From Elysia marginata (taxonomy: Eukaryota > Mollusca > Gastropoda > Plakobranchidae), in NCBI GenBank assembly GCA_019649035.1, contig BMAT01012074.1:85748-107464 (forward strand): a stretch of DNA of 21,717 nucleotides, in the 5' to 3' direction. Position 1 is the first letter of the stretch. Each line of letters starts with the position of its first letter. The position numbers were made by a program, and so were the translations under genes. Shown one piece after another: positions 11,071 to 20,730 of this stretch. The notes beneath the pieces are model-generated. The model worked only from the letters and a program-made list of their open reading frames with translations. It ran no database searches and had not been told where the DNA came from.

Positions 11071-13133
11071 AGTGATTGTACAACAATAATAATTTTTAAT
11101 ACTATTACTTTATCACTGTCATTGTTGTAAATATAATCATTATTGTTTGCAGTTGCATTTCAGGTATTAATTTTCATCTCCGCAAAATTTTTTTTTAATA
11201 TTATAAATTATTATACATTCATCAAGAAGGTTTTTGCAGCGCATTTTCATTAAATGATCTTTGAAAGAAGGTGCTATGTCTTACATTTACTGTGTCATGG
11301 AAACTTTTGAAAGAAAGAACAAATCAAAGAAGGGCTGCATGTCGTGAGCAACTTTCTTGAAATCAAACTAAAATTAATGCAAACCTAATGCATTCTTGTA
11401 TGTGAATTAGACAAGAACTTTTTTTATTAATCGTTTACCTCTAACATGCACGTATTAAATACGGCAGTAGATAGTATTTTAAACACCCTTTGTATGAACG
11501 AAGTTCTGTTTATTTCGTGTACCTGCATAAAAAATCCTAAAAATAAAGACAAGATGAACTAGGTTGGTGAATGCATTAGGGGAAAAACAATAATCTGTAT
11601 TTTGTTCATCTTTCATTTAGGAACGGAAAAAAGTTTAAAAAAATTAGAACCTGTTAAGTTTTTATGTCAAATCGAACATGCGTTGAAAAGAAGTTAAAAA
11701 TAACCCATCATAGCGAATACTTATTAATCTTAAGCAAAAGAAATAGAATGGGAAGATAAACTTAGTTTAATAAACGATTTCAAAAACCGTGTACAGTTAC
11801 TCATATTTTTCTAGTCGTGTTAGCCAGTTCTTTCAATTTTATTTTTTAAATCATAAAATTTAATGTCTGTAAAGCGTAAGTTAAGTATGGTCCTTATTGA
11901 TGTGGTTTTTTTTATCGCAAATTTTTGAAGAAACTGTCAATGGTCGCTATGCTTAATATAAAAAACATTTTTTGCTTTTTTTAATAACTGCTCAATTTAA
12001 AGAAACAACAAACAAAACAGGCTGGTGGAATCTTGCACCATCCAATTGCACTGAAGTTCGCACTGATGTTAAATGCTTTTCTGTCGACAGAGAAAGCTGC
12101 CCACAATCTAAAAAAAATATTGTGCGCTTTATTTTTCAAGCATTGAAAAGATATGACATGATTCTGATGGAGAGCATCTAAAAGTGATACACTACGAATT
12201 TAATAGTGTTGAAAAAAATGTACATTTTTCCGATATCGAAATGATGCACATCTGGCGTGATACATAAAACCCGACGTTGTTTTCTTTTCTACGCTTATTT
12301 TCAGATTTTGCAAACACCAGCCCACGCACTGTCTTAAGTTTTGTAATCAAATTAAAATTGTCTTTTTTTAACATAGAGGAAACTTTCGTGGCATCGCTTT
12401 TTCAGTAGATCTCTTCATCAAAAGATAGTAAAAAGAAAGCGAAAAAGACTAATTCGCGATTTGCATAAAGAGCTATTAATTATCAAGCGATGTATCTTAA
12501 TCTTAATATTCAATTTTCTCTCTTGACTTGATCTGAATAAATTTTAAACTGCCTTTGTGCCTCATCACAAACTATTTCAGATTCGTATTAAATGTATATA
12601 TTTGTTCAGCTTGGACAGGTCTTGTTTTCAAATTTAAATTGGTATTTCATGATATAGTACAAACAAGTTGCGAAATCACAGAAATTAACATATCACTATG
12701 GTTATGATCAAGCACTTTTTGCGAAGATCTGTTAATATTTTAATTTAGTCAATAACAACAACCCATCATACTAGGTGCCACCCTTTCATAATTATGAGTA
12801 GAAAAGTTGAATAATGTAGAGTGTCAGTTTAGATTTTGTGAAAAAAAATTGAAAAAACTTTTCTCCGAATTTCATTTTAAAATATATCAAACTAAACTTT
12901 ACCGCGATGGTATCGTTTGGAAATCTTAGTATTCTAACTATGTAGTCAGCCAGGCTTTCTCGTACGACCACATCTCCATTCAAACTTTGATAAACCGGAA
13001 TAACTTTTTTTTAAACCAAACTGCTTATTCTTAGATTACATTCAGGAATCAAGTCCTATTCAAGTGTTCGGAAATGTAATGTAGCTAGCTGAAGAGAAAT
13101 CCATTCTGTAGAATCTTTGTTGATTACAATGTG

Positions 13134-13188
13134 TGACGTGGCAATGGAAAACCAGACGCATGTCGCTTATACTCGCACTATATAAAAA
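13134..13188 (+). promoter_or_regulatory. Candidate core promoter: CRE-like and TATA-box motifs
   Basis: TGACGTGG (13134-13141), a CRE/bZIP-type half site, lies about 37 bp upstream of TATATAAAAA (13179-13188), a good TATA box in a locally less AT-rich context. A transcription start would be expected near 13210-13220. No exon or open frame of note follows, so this may be chance or the promoter of a non-coding transcript. Confidence 0.15.
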
Positions 13189-13830
13189 TGGAACTAGTTC
13201 AATATGTCAAATTTCCGAAATGTGCCTTATTCTCCCAGGCCACCTCACATTTGTTTAGTTTAAGGAAAAAAACCCAAACAAAACAGGGATGAAAATTTAT
13301 CAAAAGGAAAATATGAAAAATAAAAGTGACAGTTATAAGGCTTACTTTAAGATAAAATCACGCTTTGAAAAACCCATCCTAATCACTCATAAAACGAACG
13401 TATGTTTGTAAATTTGCAGATTTTTGTATGACGCATGAAACGATTAGATGACCCCATTTCTTTAGCTCTGTAGAAATCCATTTTTGATACGAAATTTAGA
13501 GAGAGAATTGGTGAGACTTTTATGAGTTTAGAACTGATATTTCTTTTATTCTATTAGCCGCCCCCAAATCCTTAACCACCGTTTTGAGCCTTGCACGCAT
13601 CCCAATAAAAGCAGGAAAACACAAAAGAAACCAAGCAAGTCGGTACATCTACAACGGCAAGGTTTAAAAAACTATTTTATAAAAGGTTTTTGAGTAATTG
13701 TATAGTTAAATAACTTTCATGTACATTTTTCATTACCGGTATTTTTCTTAGCTTCCTGTCATTTTACAGCTATATAACATAAGAGATACGATATTCAAGT
13801 CTTGTAAATCTTTCACTCACTGAGGCCGAT

Positions 13831-13868
13831 TTTTCCTTGTGTTAATTTGTTTTTCCTTGTGTTATTTG
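13831..13868. repeat. Short direct repeat, two units of about 19 bp
   Basis: The string TTTTCCTTGTGTTA with a following ATTTG or TTTG occurs twice back to back (13831-13849 and 13850-13868). It is a small tandem duplication with no known role. Confidence 0.8.
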
Positions 13869-14747
13869 CTATTAAACCATGTATCTTTTGACCTTGGAAG
13901 AGCGTGTCATTGTACATTTTAATACTTGACAAAGATGATCAGCAAACATATTAGCTGGAGCTACATTTATTTCAAACATTAAGATTACTATAAAGCCCAT
14001 GTGCTCTTCTTCATTCCTTCCCTCCCTTTCCACTTCTTTCGTAAAGCTTGTGGCACAGTTTCTATTTAAAAATAATTGAAAAAAAAAATGAAAGGCTCAA
14101 GTGATGACTGACCTTATATGCCTCGAATTTCCGACCCAATTGCGGTAGATCAAAACACTTTCTCAATAAACCAGCCTATGATAATTTTGTTCCCATGTGT
14201 TTGGAAAGGTCTCTTGCGGCAGCTGACATTAGATTTTATCGCTCATGTCCTTTGCTTTCTGTGTGGGGTGGTGGGGGGCAAAAAGGGATGAAGTGAAGAG
14301 ATTGAACAAACAAAAAAAAAGAAACAAAAACAAGAGAAATATACACCAAGGGAAAGAAAGAGAGGGTCTAGGAGTAAGCTGCGAAAACGGCATCAAAGCA
14401 ACACCCCTCCTAAAGTGTTTTTCATGGCACATCTCATATCGTATGATGAACATTCAACTTAAAAAACACGGCCACTAAGCGTGTCTCAGGCGGTCATCTG
14501 GTTTTTTTTCATCCCCTAGAGGCTTGACCAGTTGAGGGCTATGTTTGGTCACATTAATTTTGTTGGTAGCTCTTTGTTTTCCCCTTCTTTTCTCTCTTCG
14601 ACCTCTGGAGATATTGGTACATGCATTGTTGTTATAATATGGTTTTTGGTCTCGTCTTATTTGATGATTGCTTTAGTGATATACACTGATAACCTACATG
14701 CTTAATTGCACCCCTGGGTATTGGCCTTCTACTCACTTCTTGTGTTA

Positions 14748-14750
<3 letters not shown>

Positions 14751-14792
<42 letters not shown>
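14751..14792. repeat. (CT)21 dinucleotide microsatellite
   Basis: Twenty-one uninterrupted CT units. On the reverse strand it reads as an Arg-Glu repeat inside a 78-codon open frame, an artefact. Perfect purine/pyrimidine mirror tracts of this type are classical H-DNA formers (general knowledge). Confidence 0.98.
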
Positions 14793-14796
<4 letters not shown>

Positions 14797-16626
14797 AATT
14801 GTATCCACACAACTTACCGATTCGTGGTTTATGATATTTAAAACTTTCAGAAATTTTTTGAAAAACAATTAACATGAAGGAGAAAAAGGAATTAATTTAT
14901 ACTCAAGGAGGATGGAGTTCCTGCATGCTAATGTACAGTCTTAAACCAGTGTACCGATAATTCGTCTTCTTATCTATTTGTACATTTATTTATTTATCTA
15001 TTATGATTTAAGGATTTTATACAACCTCTGGTAGCTTAACTTTGATCTATCACTTTCTTCATTGTCCTCGCCATTTTGTTTCTTTGAGGCGTCGATTACG
15101 TTTCGATTCGGTTGTTCATCTCTCTATCTTAAAACATTGATATACTGATATACTTTTGTCCGTGTTTCTCCACCATAACTCCACGCTCTTTAAGTGCTAA
15201 TAATTTATATTTTCACCTCCTACCTTCTACAAACCAAATAAGCGTGAAAATTGAACTCGGTGCGGACTGATAGCAAAGCGTTTTCCCCGTCCTGATATTC
15301 AGTCTAGCTTACGATTACCTTACATTTGTTTAAATCCCTCCTGGTGGGTAATTGCATGTGATAGCGATCTTTTCCCCGATCGGTAGCAACGCTTAAGAAG
15401 TATGATCTACATGCACTTAGTCTAGTTTCCAGTTACGACAGACCCCTGTCCGATAAGTTGGTACCGTTAGTATTGTTGATCACATGGTATCTTCCCTGAC
15501 CCGCTTGTTTCAACTTTGTGTGGGTATACCTCTCATAAAAGAAAACGAGTTTAAAGATAAAATTGGACGCCTATTATCCTTGAAAACAAAGTCCCCACTC
15601 CATTTTCTGCACGCGTCGTCAAGATTGCAGTTTTGTTTTGTAGGACAATAAAAGCATTGTGAAACACTTCAAGCTCTATTAAAAGTTGTTAATAAATATA
15701 AACAATAATCTATGATTCAACGTGATGTAATGTTGATTATCCTATCTCCATCGTTGCGTTTCATGTGTATGTTTTAATGCCTGTGTTTGTAGGCGTTTTG
15801 TAATCTTATTACCTCTGAACTCTGGTATAACAAAAAAAAACCGTATTGTTTCTTAGGTAAGGTGTAGTTGTATACCTTTTACGAAGCTTACTACTTGATC
15901 AGCTCTCTATTAAGTTTCGACCGAAGTATTTATAGTACTTTGAGTTTTCATAGAATGCTATCCAAGTCCACACAGGCAAAAAAATTAGCATCGGAAGTAA
16001 ACCGACAGACTAAACAGCAAATAACTACATGTACTTCAACTATTGATTTGGACACTCATATATTTGCAGGCATAGTTCGTCTATCATCCACTTTATTGAT
16101 GCACTACGATCAATTTAACATTCACACTCACTCTAATACACACCAACATACACCCACAAATATGAAAAAATACATGGCACAATTTTTGTTCACCTTTTAT
16201 TTACAAAGAACAAAAATGAGTGTGTTAGAGATGGAACAGGGAAAGGGTTAAGATCGAAAAAGTGTTTTTTTTTCCCTCTTCGCTCCCTGTTTGAAATAAC
16301 TCAAGAAGTCGGGGCAGTTTTGGCGCTATTCAGATCATTCTTATACCCCCTCTCCCACATTTATATGCAGATGAAGCTGTAATCGGCATTTTCGAATGTC
16401 TTCTCTCCAAATGAAAAACACTAAGTGCAAGACAATAAAGCTAGGATGTTTATCAATACAATAAAACCAAAAAATTATATTCATAAACGCAATATTACTA
16501 GCGTGCAATAAATATAATATTATCAATCTCTGCGTATTTGTTACACTCGCTATGATTCTGCTCTTGAATCTGTCAAAATGCATTGGAATAAACCATATGT
16601 AAGATATAGAATGTAATAAAACAAAG
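14793..16626. other. Mixed-composition stretch, no confirmed gene
   Basis: The patch 15240-15540 is noticeably higher in GC than its surroundings but contains stops in all frames. A forward frame at 15868-16251 (98 codons from its first ATG at 15955) is described separately. A short ATTT/ATCT repeat lies at 14983-15001. Nothing else is recognised. Confidence 0.5.
15955..16251 (+). CDS. Doubtful open reading frame, about 98 codons, unknown
   Basis: This frame stays open for 127 codons from 15868 (TTG) and 98 codons from the first ATG at 15955. The product would be polar, rich in Ser, Thr, Lys and Gln, with a His/Thr-rich middle around CAC-containing codons and no signal peptide, membrane segment or domain that I recognise. 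The start context is unremarkable. One such non-repetitive open frame is only mildly surprising for 22 kb of AT-rich DNA. No splice sites clearly bound it. It is more likely chance than a gene. Confidence 0.12.
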   Translation: MLSKSTQAKKLASEVNRQTKQQITTCTSTIDLDTHIFAGIVRLSSTLLMHYDQFNIHTHSNTHQHTPTNMKKYMAQFLFTFYLQRTKMSVLEMEQGKG

Positions 16627-16672
16627 CAGTAGGAATGTTAAAACTGATTTTTGTCGCGATGAAATGCATTTT
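16627..16672 (+). repeat. Left terminal inverted repeat of the MITE-like element
   Basis: Forty-six bases starting CAGTAGGAATG, complementary to 17006-17051 except at positions 2, 7 and 11. Confidence 0.9.
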
Positions 16673-17005
16673 TTTCAATTTGCCGTTTTTCAGGTTTGCA
16701 ATAAAATTTTATTTATAAGTTTTTTTCGTTTTGTTGAAATGATGTAAATACAAATCAATAATTCAAATAATTTTGGAAGCAAAAATGATATTTGGATTTA
16801 CGACAAAGTCTTTTTAATATTGATAACTTAAGAGGAATGTATTTTTCATGGTTATTATAGTATAGATAGCATTATCTGATTCTCTGGTAATAAATAATGC
16901 TATTGAAGCACATATAGTTGATTATCAATGCGACCATAGGAAAACAGACACGAATAGGATTTTTTTTATTAATTCATCCGGATTTTTTTAAATTGGCACC
17001 TTATT

Positions 17006-17051
17006 AAAATGCATTTCATCGCGACAAAAATCAGTTTTAATATTTCTACAG
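17006..17051 (-). repeat. Right terminal inverted repeat of the MITE-like element
   Basis: Read on the minus strand it starts CTGTAGAAATA and then matches the left repeat exactly for 35 bases. Confidence 0.9.
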
Positions 17052-17395
17052 CGTGGGTTATTTCATAGGAAATTAAAGATGAAAAAAATTGATATAAAAA
17101 AGCCTGAGCAAAATGTTTTATCTGGTTGTTTTATATAAGCTTTTTAAGCAGATATTTAAAAAAAAAAGAACAAGAATATTTCGCTTATGTCTATTTTTTT
17201 GCAACAGGCAGCTAAGTAAAAAAAATTGCGCTTTGCATAATAAAGTCTTTAAAGTCTTTCAATTAAAAAATTTTATGAGGGAGAACACATTATTAACTAC
17301 AACGTATAATTTTCCCTCTTTATATATTTGTATCATGATCTTTCTATTTCTAAAACTATCGTTTCAGCAATATAAACACTTTTTGATCGTTATTT

Positions 17396-17420
17396 CTTTG
17401 TTCCTTTTTTATTCTTCCAG
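17396..17420 (+). promoter_or_regulatory. Candidate 3' splice site (polypyrimidine tract plus AG)
   Basis: A T/C-rich tract of about 20 bases ends in TTCCAG at 17415-17420, close to the animal acceptor consensus. The composition changes sharply just after it, from AT-rich to balanced, as at an intron-exon border. Confidence 0.5.
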
Positions 17421-17571
17421 TGAGAAAAGTGATCTGACCAAAGATGAAAACAGCTTCTCCTGCTCCAGCGGCAAGCGCCTGCAGTACATTATCAGCGGGT
17501 CTCCACGACAAGATAAATCATGGTTTAGTGCTATGCTGAGTGATCCTAAAACGTCGTGTGATACCTTTTGA
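17421..17571 (+). CDS. Candidate terminal coding exon, product unknown
   Basis: Behind the acceptor at 17420, an open frame runs to a TGA at 17569-17571 and encodes about 49 residues. The codon at the junction is split after its second base, so the intron would be phase 2. The peptide is hydrophilic and Ser-, Lys- and Asp-rich, with CSSGKRLQYIISGSPRQ in the middle and a C-terminus SCDTF, where D-x-hydrophobic would fit a class III PDZ ligand. No domain is recognised. The exon is about half GC while its flanks are about 30 percent, and codons such as AGC GGC AAG CGC CTG look coding. The frame stays open upstream to an ATG at 17113 (152 codons), but that part is Phe/Lys-rich and looks like translated intron. 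A start there is the less likely alternative. Confidence 0.4.
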
Positions 17572-17797
17572 GGAAAACAATGAAAAACGTGGTGTGGAGC
17601 ACACACTATCTCCGTATATCTCCGGGAATGTACAATGGCTCAAAGAACAAAAAGTGGACATCAAACATTTTTTAGAATTATTATTGGGTATTATCCGATC
17701 TCAATCATTTTGTGTTGAGGTGTTTGGTGCATTTCATGATATCAATGCTAGAAACTCTGGGAGAGACGTGGTGCACAGACTCTACAGACGCACCTAA
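17540..17797 (+). pseudogene. Second coding-like frame, shifted +1 relative to the exon
   Basis: A frame one base out of register with the candidate exon opens at 17540 (just after a TGA at 17537-17539), overlaps it by about 30 bp and runs 85 codons to a TAA at 17795-17797. Its product is protein-like, mixing charged and hydrophobic residues, with segments such as VQWLKEQKVDIKHFLELLLG and GAFHDINARNSGRDVVHRLY. It has no ATG of its own. It could be the true continuation of the exon, broken by a frameshift or base error near 17540-17571; 3' untranslated sequence that happens to be open; or a decayed coding relic. No family is recognised. Confidence 0.25.
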
Positions 17798-18016
17798 AAC
17801 TGTTCAAGGGAGGACAAAAAATATATTATACATGAAACAACTTTATATATTACGGTTGTTAGGTACAGTACCTTTGTGATGTTAAGATCTATATAGATAT
17901 GTTAAGTACTTTTCGCTGTACCAATGTGTAGGGTTCTTTGTATATTTTATCGTATAGTTTTTTGTAACTTTTTCTTATTTTTTGCAAATGTACTTTTTCC
18001 TTCTGTTGGTAACAAA

Positions 18017-18022
18017 ATTAAA
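18017..18022 (+). promoter_or_regulatory. Possible polyadenylation signal (ATTAAA)
   Basis: ATTAAA, the commonest variant signal, is followed within 40 bases by a long T/C-rich stretch (18025-18062). It would close a 3' UTR of about 450 bp after the TGA at 17571, or about 220 bp after the TAA at 17797. Hexamers like this are frequent in AT-rich DNA. Confidence 0.2.
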
Positions 18023-18163
18023 TCTCATTCCCATTCTCTTCTTCCCTCGTTTCCCTGTTTGCTCAATATATCTACAAAATCCTAACAAATCATCATTTCT
18101 TTCTTGCTGTTATCGTTACTTATAGTTATCATTCTTTCCATGATCACTCTTGTCGCAGTCTTT

Positions 18164-18190
18164 ATCATCATCATCATCATAATCATCATG
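18164..18190. repeat. Short (ATC)n microsatellite
   Basis: About nine ATC units with one AAT interruption, followed by degenerate ATG/ACC triplets. Confidence 0.9.
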
Positions 18191-18500
18191 ACCATGACCT
18201 TGGCATCCTTGCTATAACTTTCCTCGCTAAAAGTGCTCACTGTGGATTACAATAAGATGATTTCATGCATCAAAGTTGCGATCAAAATCGTTTGTATCAC
18301 TTCACAACTGTTAACATAACATTTTTTTACATTATGCATAATATTCATTACAGAAGCAATGGTCTCTTACATAATTCAATTGTTCTCTACTATACATCTT
18401 CAACATATGAAGCATTATTATGACTGTTCGTGTGAGAGCAGTCAATAGAACGCTCAAGGCTATTAAGAAAAAAAAATAAATTTAGTAATAAATTTGTATT

Positions 18501-18612
18501 TGTTAAAACTGTGATGGTTTCTAATAACGCCGTTTTGCAGGTTTGTAATAAGATTTTATTTATTAGTTTGTTCGTTTTGTTGAAATCATGTAAATACAAA
18601 GCAATAATTCAA
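18501..18612 (+). mobile_element. Diverged fragment related to the MITE-like element
   Basis: Positions 18529-18612 align with 16682-16766 inside the MITE at about 90 percent identity with one indel, sharing for example TCGTTTTGTTGAAAT and ATGTAAATACAAA. Just upstream, TGTTAAAACTG (18501-18511) matches 16636-16646 of the left inverted repeat, but the CpG-bearing core between is missing. No right inverted repeat was found. This is either a truncated, older copy or a related subfamily, in the same orientation as the full element. Confidence 0.7.
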
Positions 18613-18685
18613 CGTGCTGGTGTTTAAAAAATGTGTAAATATTCAAGTTGTTTAAAAGAGATTTTGTACCGCGCCAACAATCCAA

Positions 18686-18895
18686 ATGAGTCTGATTGCA
18701 GATATTTTAGAGTTAGAGAGCACATTTAAAAAGTAATTTCCTAGTTTTCTCTATAATGTATTTCAAATTTCAAGAAATTCTCAAATGTTTCTACAACATT
18801 TTGATAATTAACAGCAAGTTTTGGCGGTTTTTTTAACCTCAGAGAAATACCTTCTTTGAAATATCGAAGACAATATCAATGTTGCGACATCCGAC
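18686..18895. repeat. Possible ancient dispersed repeat, copy 1
   Basis: Shares an ordered set of matches with 20731-20954: ATGAGTC at the left, TTTTCTCTAT, ACAAxATTTTGAT, CAAGTTxT, TCTTTGAA and finally TTGCxACATCCGAC. The span from TTTTCTCTAT to CCGAC is 151 bp here and 147 bp in the other copy. Identity is modest with several gaps, so the pairing is a hand alignment and not certain. Confidence 0.4.
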
Positions 18896-19056
18896 CGAAT
18901 TGAACTGGCTGCGTGGCATATTTAATCTATAACTGTATGTAGCGCCCATAATCTCCATAATGGTTGATGATGAAGAGATTTTAAAAGCCAAAAGCCTAAA
19001 ATGTTTCTTTTCATTTCAAAACGAAAAGTAATTCCAACATTGATATACAGGTATAA

Positions 19057-19084
19057 ACATGTATAAATAATTATTTATGCATGT
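19057..19084. other. 28-bp near-perfect palindrome
   Basis: The 14-base arms ACATGTATAAATAA and TTATTTATGCATGT are complementary at 13 of 14 positions with no loop. Such a sequence can extrude a cruciform or be a dimeric binding site. No adjacent gene is visible. Confidence 0.85.
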
Positions 19085-20039
19085 AGATAAGTTAGTGATA
19101 TGTACCATACCACTACCTCTCTCAGAATTAAAAAAAAAAACGCATTTCGTTTTTACGAATATCCATTTAATTTAAATTCTTACTGCATTATTTATAAGAA
19201 GCTGTAGCAATACTTGAAATCCATGCTGTATATGTATTTGTGCCTGTTCGAAATTCGAGTGCGGTGGGTGATCGCAAATTCAGGGAGTAGGGTTCGTTGC
19301 TTTTATTTCATGGCGAGTATGTAAGAGGCACAAAATGTTAAAAAAAAACATCAACAGGTTTTTTCTGCTTATCCAAACGTGATTGTTATACAACATTTAA
19401 ATCACAATTCACTGCAACCAAAGGTACTTTACTAATTCAATCTTGTGTAAACGTGAACCCCAGAATATACTTTGAACATTTTGAATAGAAGAATCGTGGC
19501 AATGACATAATTATCAACGGAATAACAACTAATTTTTTTTTAGTATTTTTGTAACATTGGCTTCACATGATCTTTTATTCTATCTCCTATGTGTTTCTTC
19601 TTAATCTGCAAGTTGCACAAAAATGGGGAAAAAGAAAACCTAATTGCAAGTAAAGGCAACACTCACTTCCTATCTGAAATAGTTAGAGTGTCGTGATCGT
19701 AGACTCCAGGCAATTATTCGATCTGAGAAGTAAAAGAAGCGTTTCGCCTAAACACCCCGGTCCTGCTTGTCATAGATTACACTATTAAACCTTGAGATAC
19801 CGCCTGAACCAGGGCAACCAAAAGTCACGATTCTTCCATAGAATTGTAGTTCTACTTGTAGATGGTAAACTGTTTGAAATAATTATACTCAGAGTCTACT
19901 TAAGAAAAAAAATTCATTTCTAAGTTATGAATCTGCTTTATTGCCGGGTGGGCCCTATTTCTTGGGTCTTGGTGTGTAAAAAGATAAATAAATTCCAGGA
20001 CGGAAAGCAATGACAGAATTAGATGGACCTGAGAATAAA
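19085..20039. other. AT-rich stretch, no gene recognised
   Basis: No open frame of note and no splice-flanked exon. Short homopolymers only. Confidence 0.55.
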
Positions 20040-20142
20040 AAAAGAAAGAGAGAGGTATAAACAGAAAATAGACGGAGAGGGAGAAATTTGAAACAGAACG
20101 AAAGAGAGACAGAGAGGTAAAGGGGGGGGGAGGGAGAGAGTG
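20040..20142. repeat. Purine-rich (AG)n-type low-complexity tract with G9
   Basis: About 100 bp of GAGA, GACAGA and GGGAG units, including nine consecutive G (20122-20130). It is a degenerate purine tract on the plus strand. Confidence 0.85.
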
Positions 20143-20730
20143 CTTTGCAGTTCTGTGGGAAACGTAAAACGAATAATGCGAATCTATGTTAGTCTTTGCT
20201 ATTATCCAATATATATAACGATTTACATGTCGTTGTTTATTTCCTTGTAGAATATTTGTATATTTATACGAAAAAAATCGTTACTAAGTTTTGTATGTGA
20301 TAAGAATTCGTATTACCTTGATTATATTTGTAATTAACTTGTGAATCGTTTATTATAGATATACAAATGGTTTTTTTTTCTGGTGTTTAAGAATGGATCT
20401 CTGCTTGGGAACAATTTATTATTAAAGAAACAAATTTGGTTTGTACAATGTTCTCGTCATTATGGGCATTATGTTTATTCGAAACGTAACTTTAACCTTA
20501 AAATTTCATTAATTTATGTCTAATGTATTAAAGGGAATAATTTGCATCGGTGATAGCAGAGAAGCGACCCGTATTTGTAAGTCAGCAAACAAAATGCTCT
20601 TTTGTTTAGCTTAATCTAGACCTTGATATTTACATCTTTTTTGAGAAAGTAAGTACGTTTTTGCTAAGAATGATCCATCTCAAACTAGAAAATCCTAGGC
20701 CATCTATTAAATGTCTCGCATCCAAGGCGA
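20143..20730. other. AT-rich stretch, no gene recognised
   Basis: No coding, RNA or repeat structure is recognised on either strand. Confidence 0.55.

Larger units (their letters stand above)
11151..14750. other. Long AT-rich stretch, no confirmed gene
   Basis: No complete gene is seen. A forward frame at 11972-12181 has no usable ATG start but carries a gene-like stretch with GWWNLAP followed by cysteines (see findings). A reverse frame at 12792-12983 and overlapping frames at 14229-14478 look like chance. The stretch also holds a TATA/CRE-like pair near 13134-13188, a small direct repeat at 13831-13868, and a G-rich patch at 14264-14278. The rest has dense stops. Confidence 0.5.
16627..17051. 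mobile_element. MITE-like non-autonomous DNA transposon, 425 bp
   Basis: The ends form long terminal inverted repeats: 46 bp at 16627-16672 and 46 bp at 17006-17051, with three mismatches in all. The inner 35 bp (16638-16672 against 17006-17040) are identical, including the CpG-bearing core TTGTCGCGATGAAATGCAT. The interior is AT-rich, has no transposase frame, and contains a secondary 10-bp inverted repeat (16866-16875 and 16894-16903). Outermost bases read CWGTAG. No clear target-site duplication is visible: 8-bp flanks differ, although TA dinucleotides (16630-16631, 17047-17048) or TTAA tetranucleotides (from 16638 and ending 17040) inside the repeat could mark true ends. The superfamily is therefore undecided. 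It lies just upstream of a candidate exon, so is probably intronic. Confidence 0.8.

Noticed and set aside
14264-14287. Possible G-quadruplex in the G-rich patch on the plus strand
   Set aside because: Only three separable tracts of three or more G occur within a reasonable distance.
14229-14478. Sense and antisense open frames over the same 230 bp
   Set aside because: Chance overlap in locally stop-poor DNA; Lys/Asn-rich and Phe/Leu-rich products reflect A and T runs.
14632-14868. Reverse open frame with an Arg-Glu repeat
   Set aside because: The repeat is the (CT)21 array read in reverse; the flanks show no gene features.
15268-15440. Possible diverged direct repeat (TGATAGC with TTTTCCCCG, then AGTCTAG, each seen twice)
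   Set aside because: Shared strings are 7-9 bases with unequal spacing (about 93 and 120 bp), not distinguishable from chance by eye.
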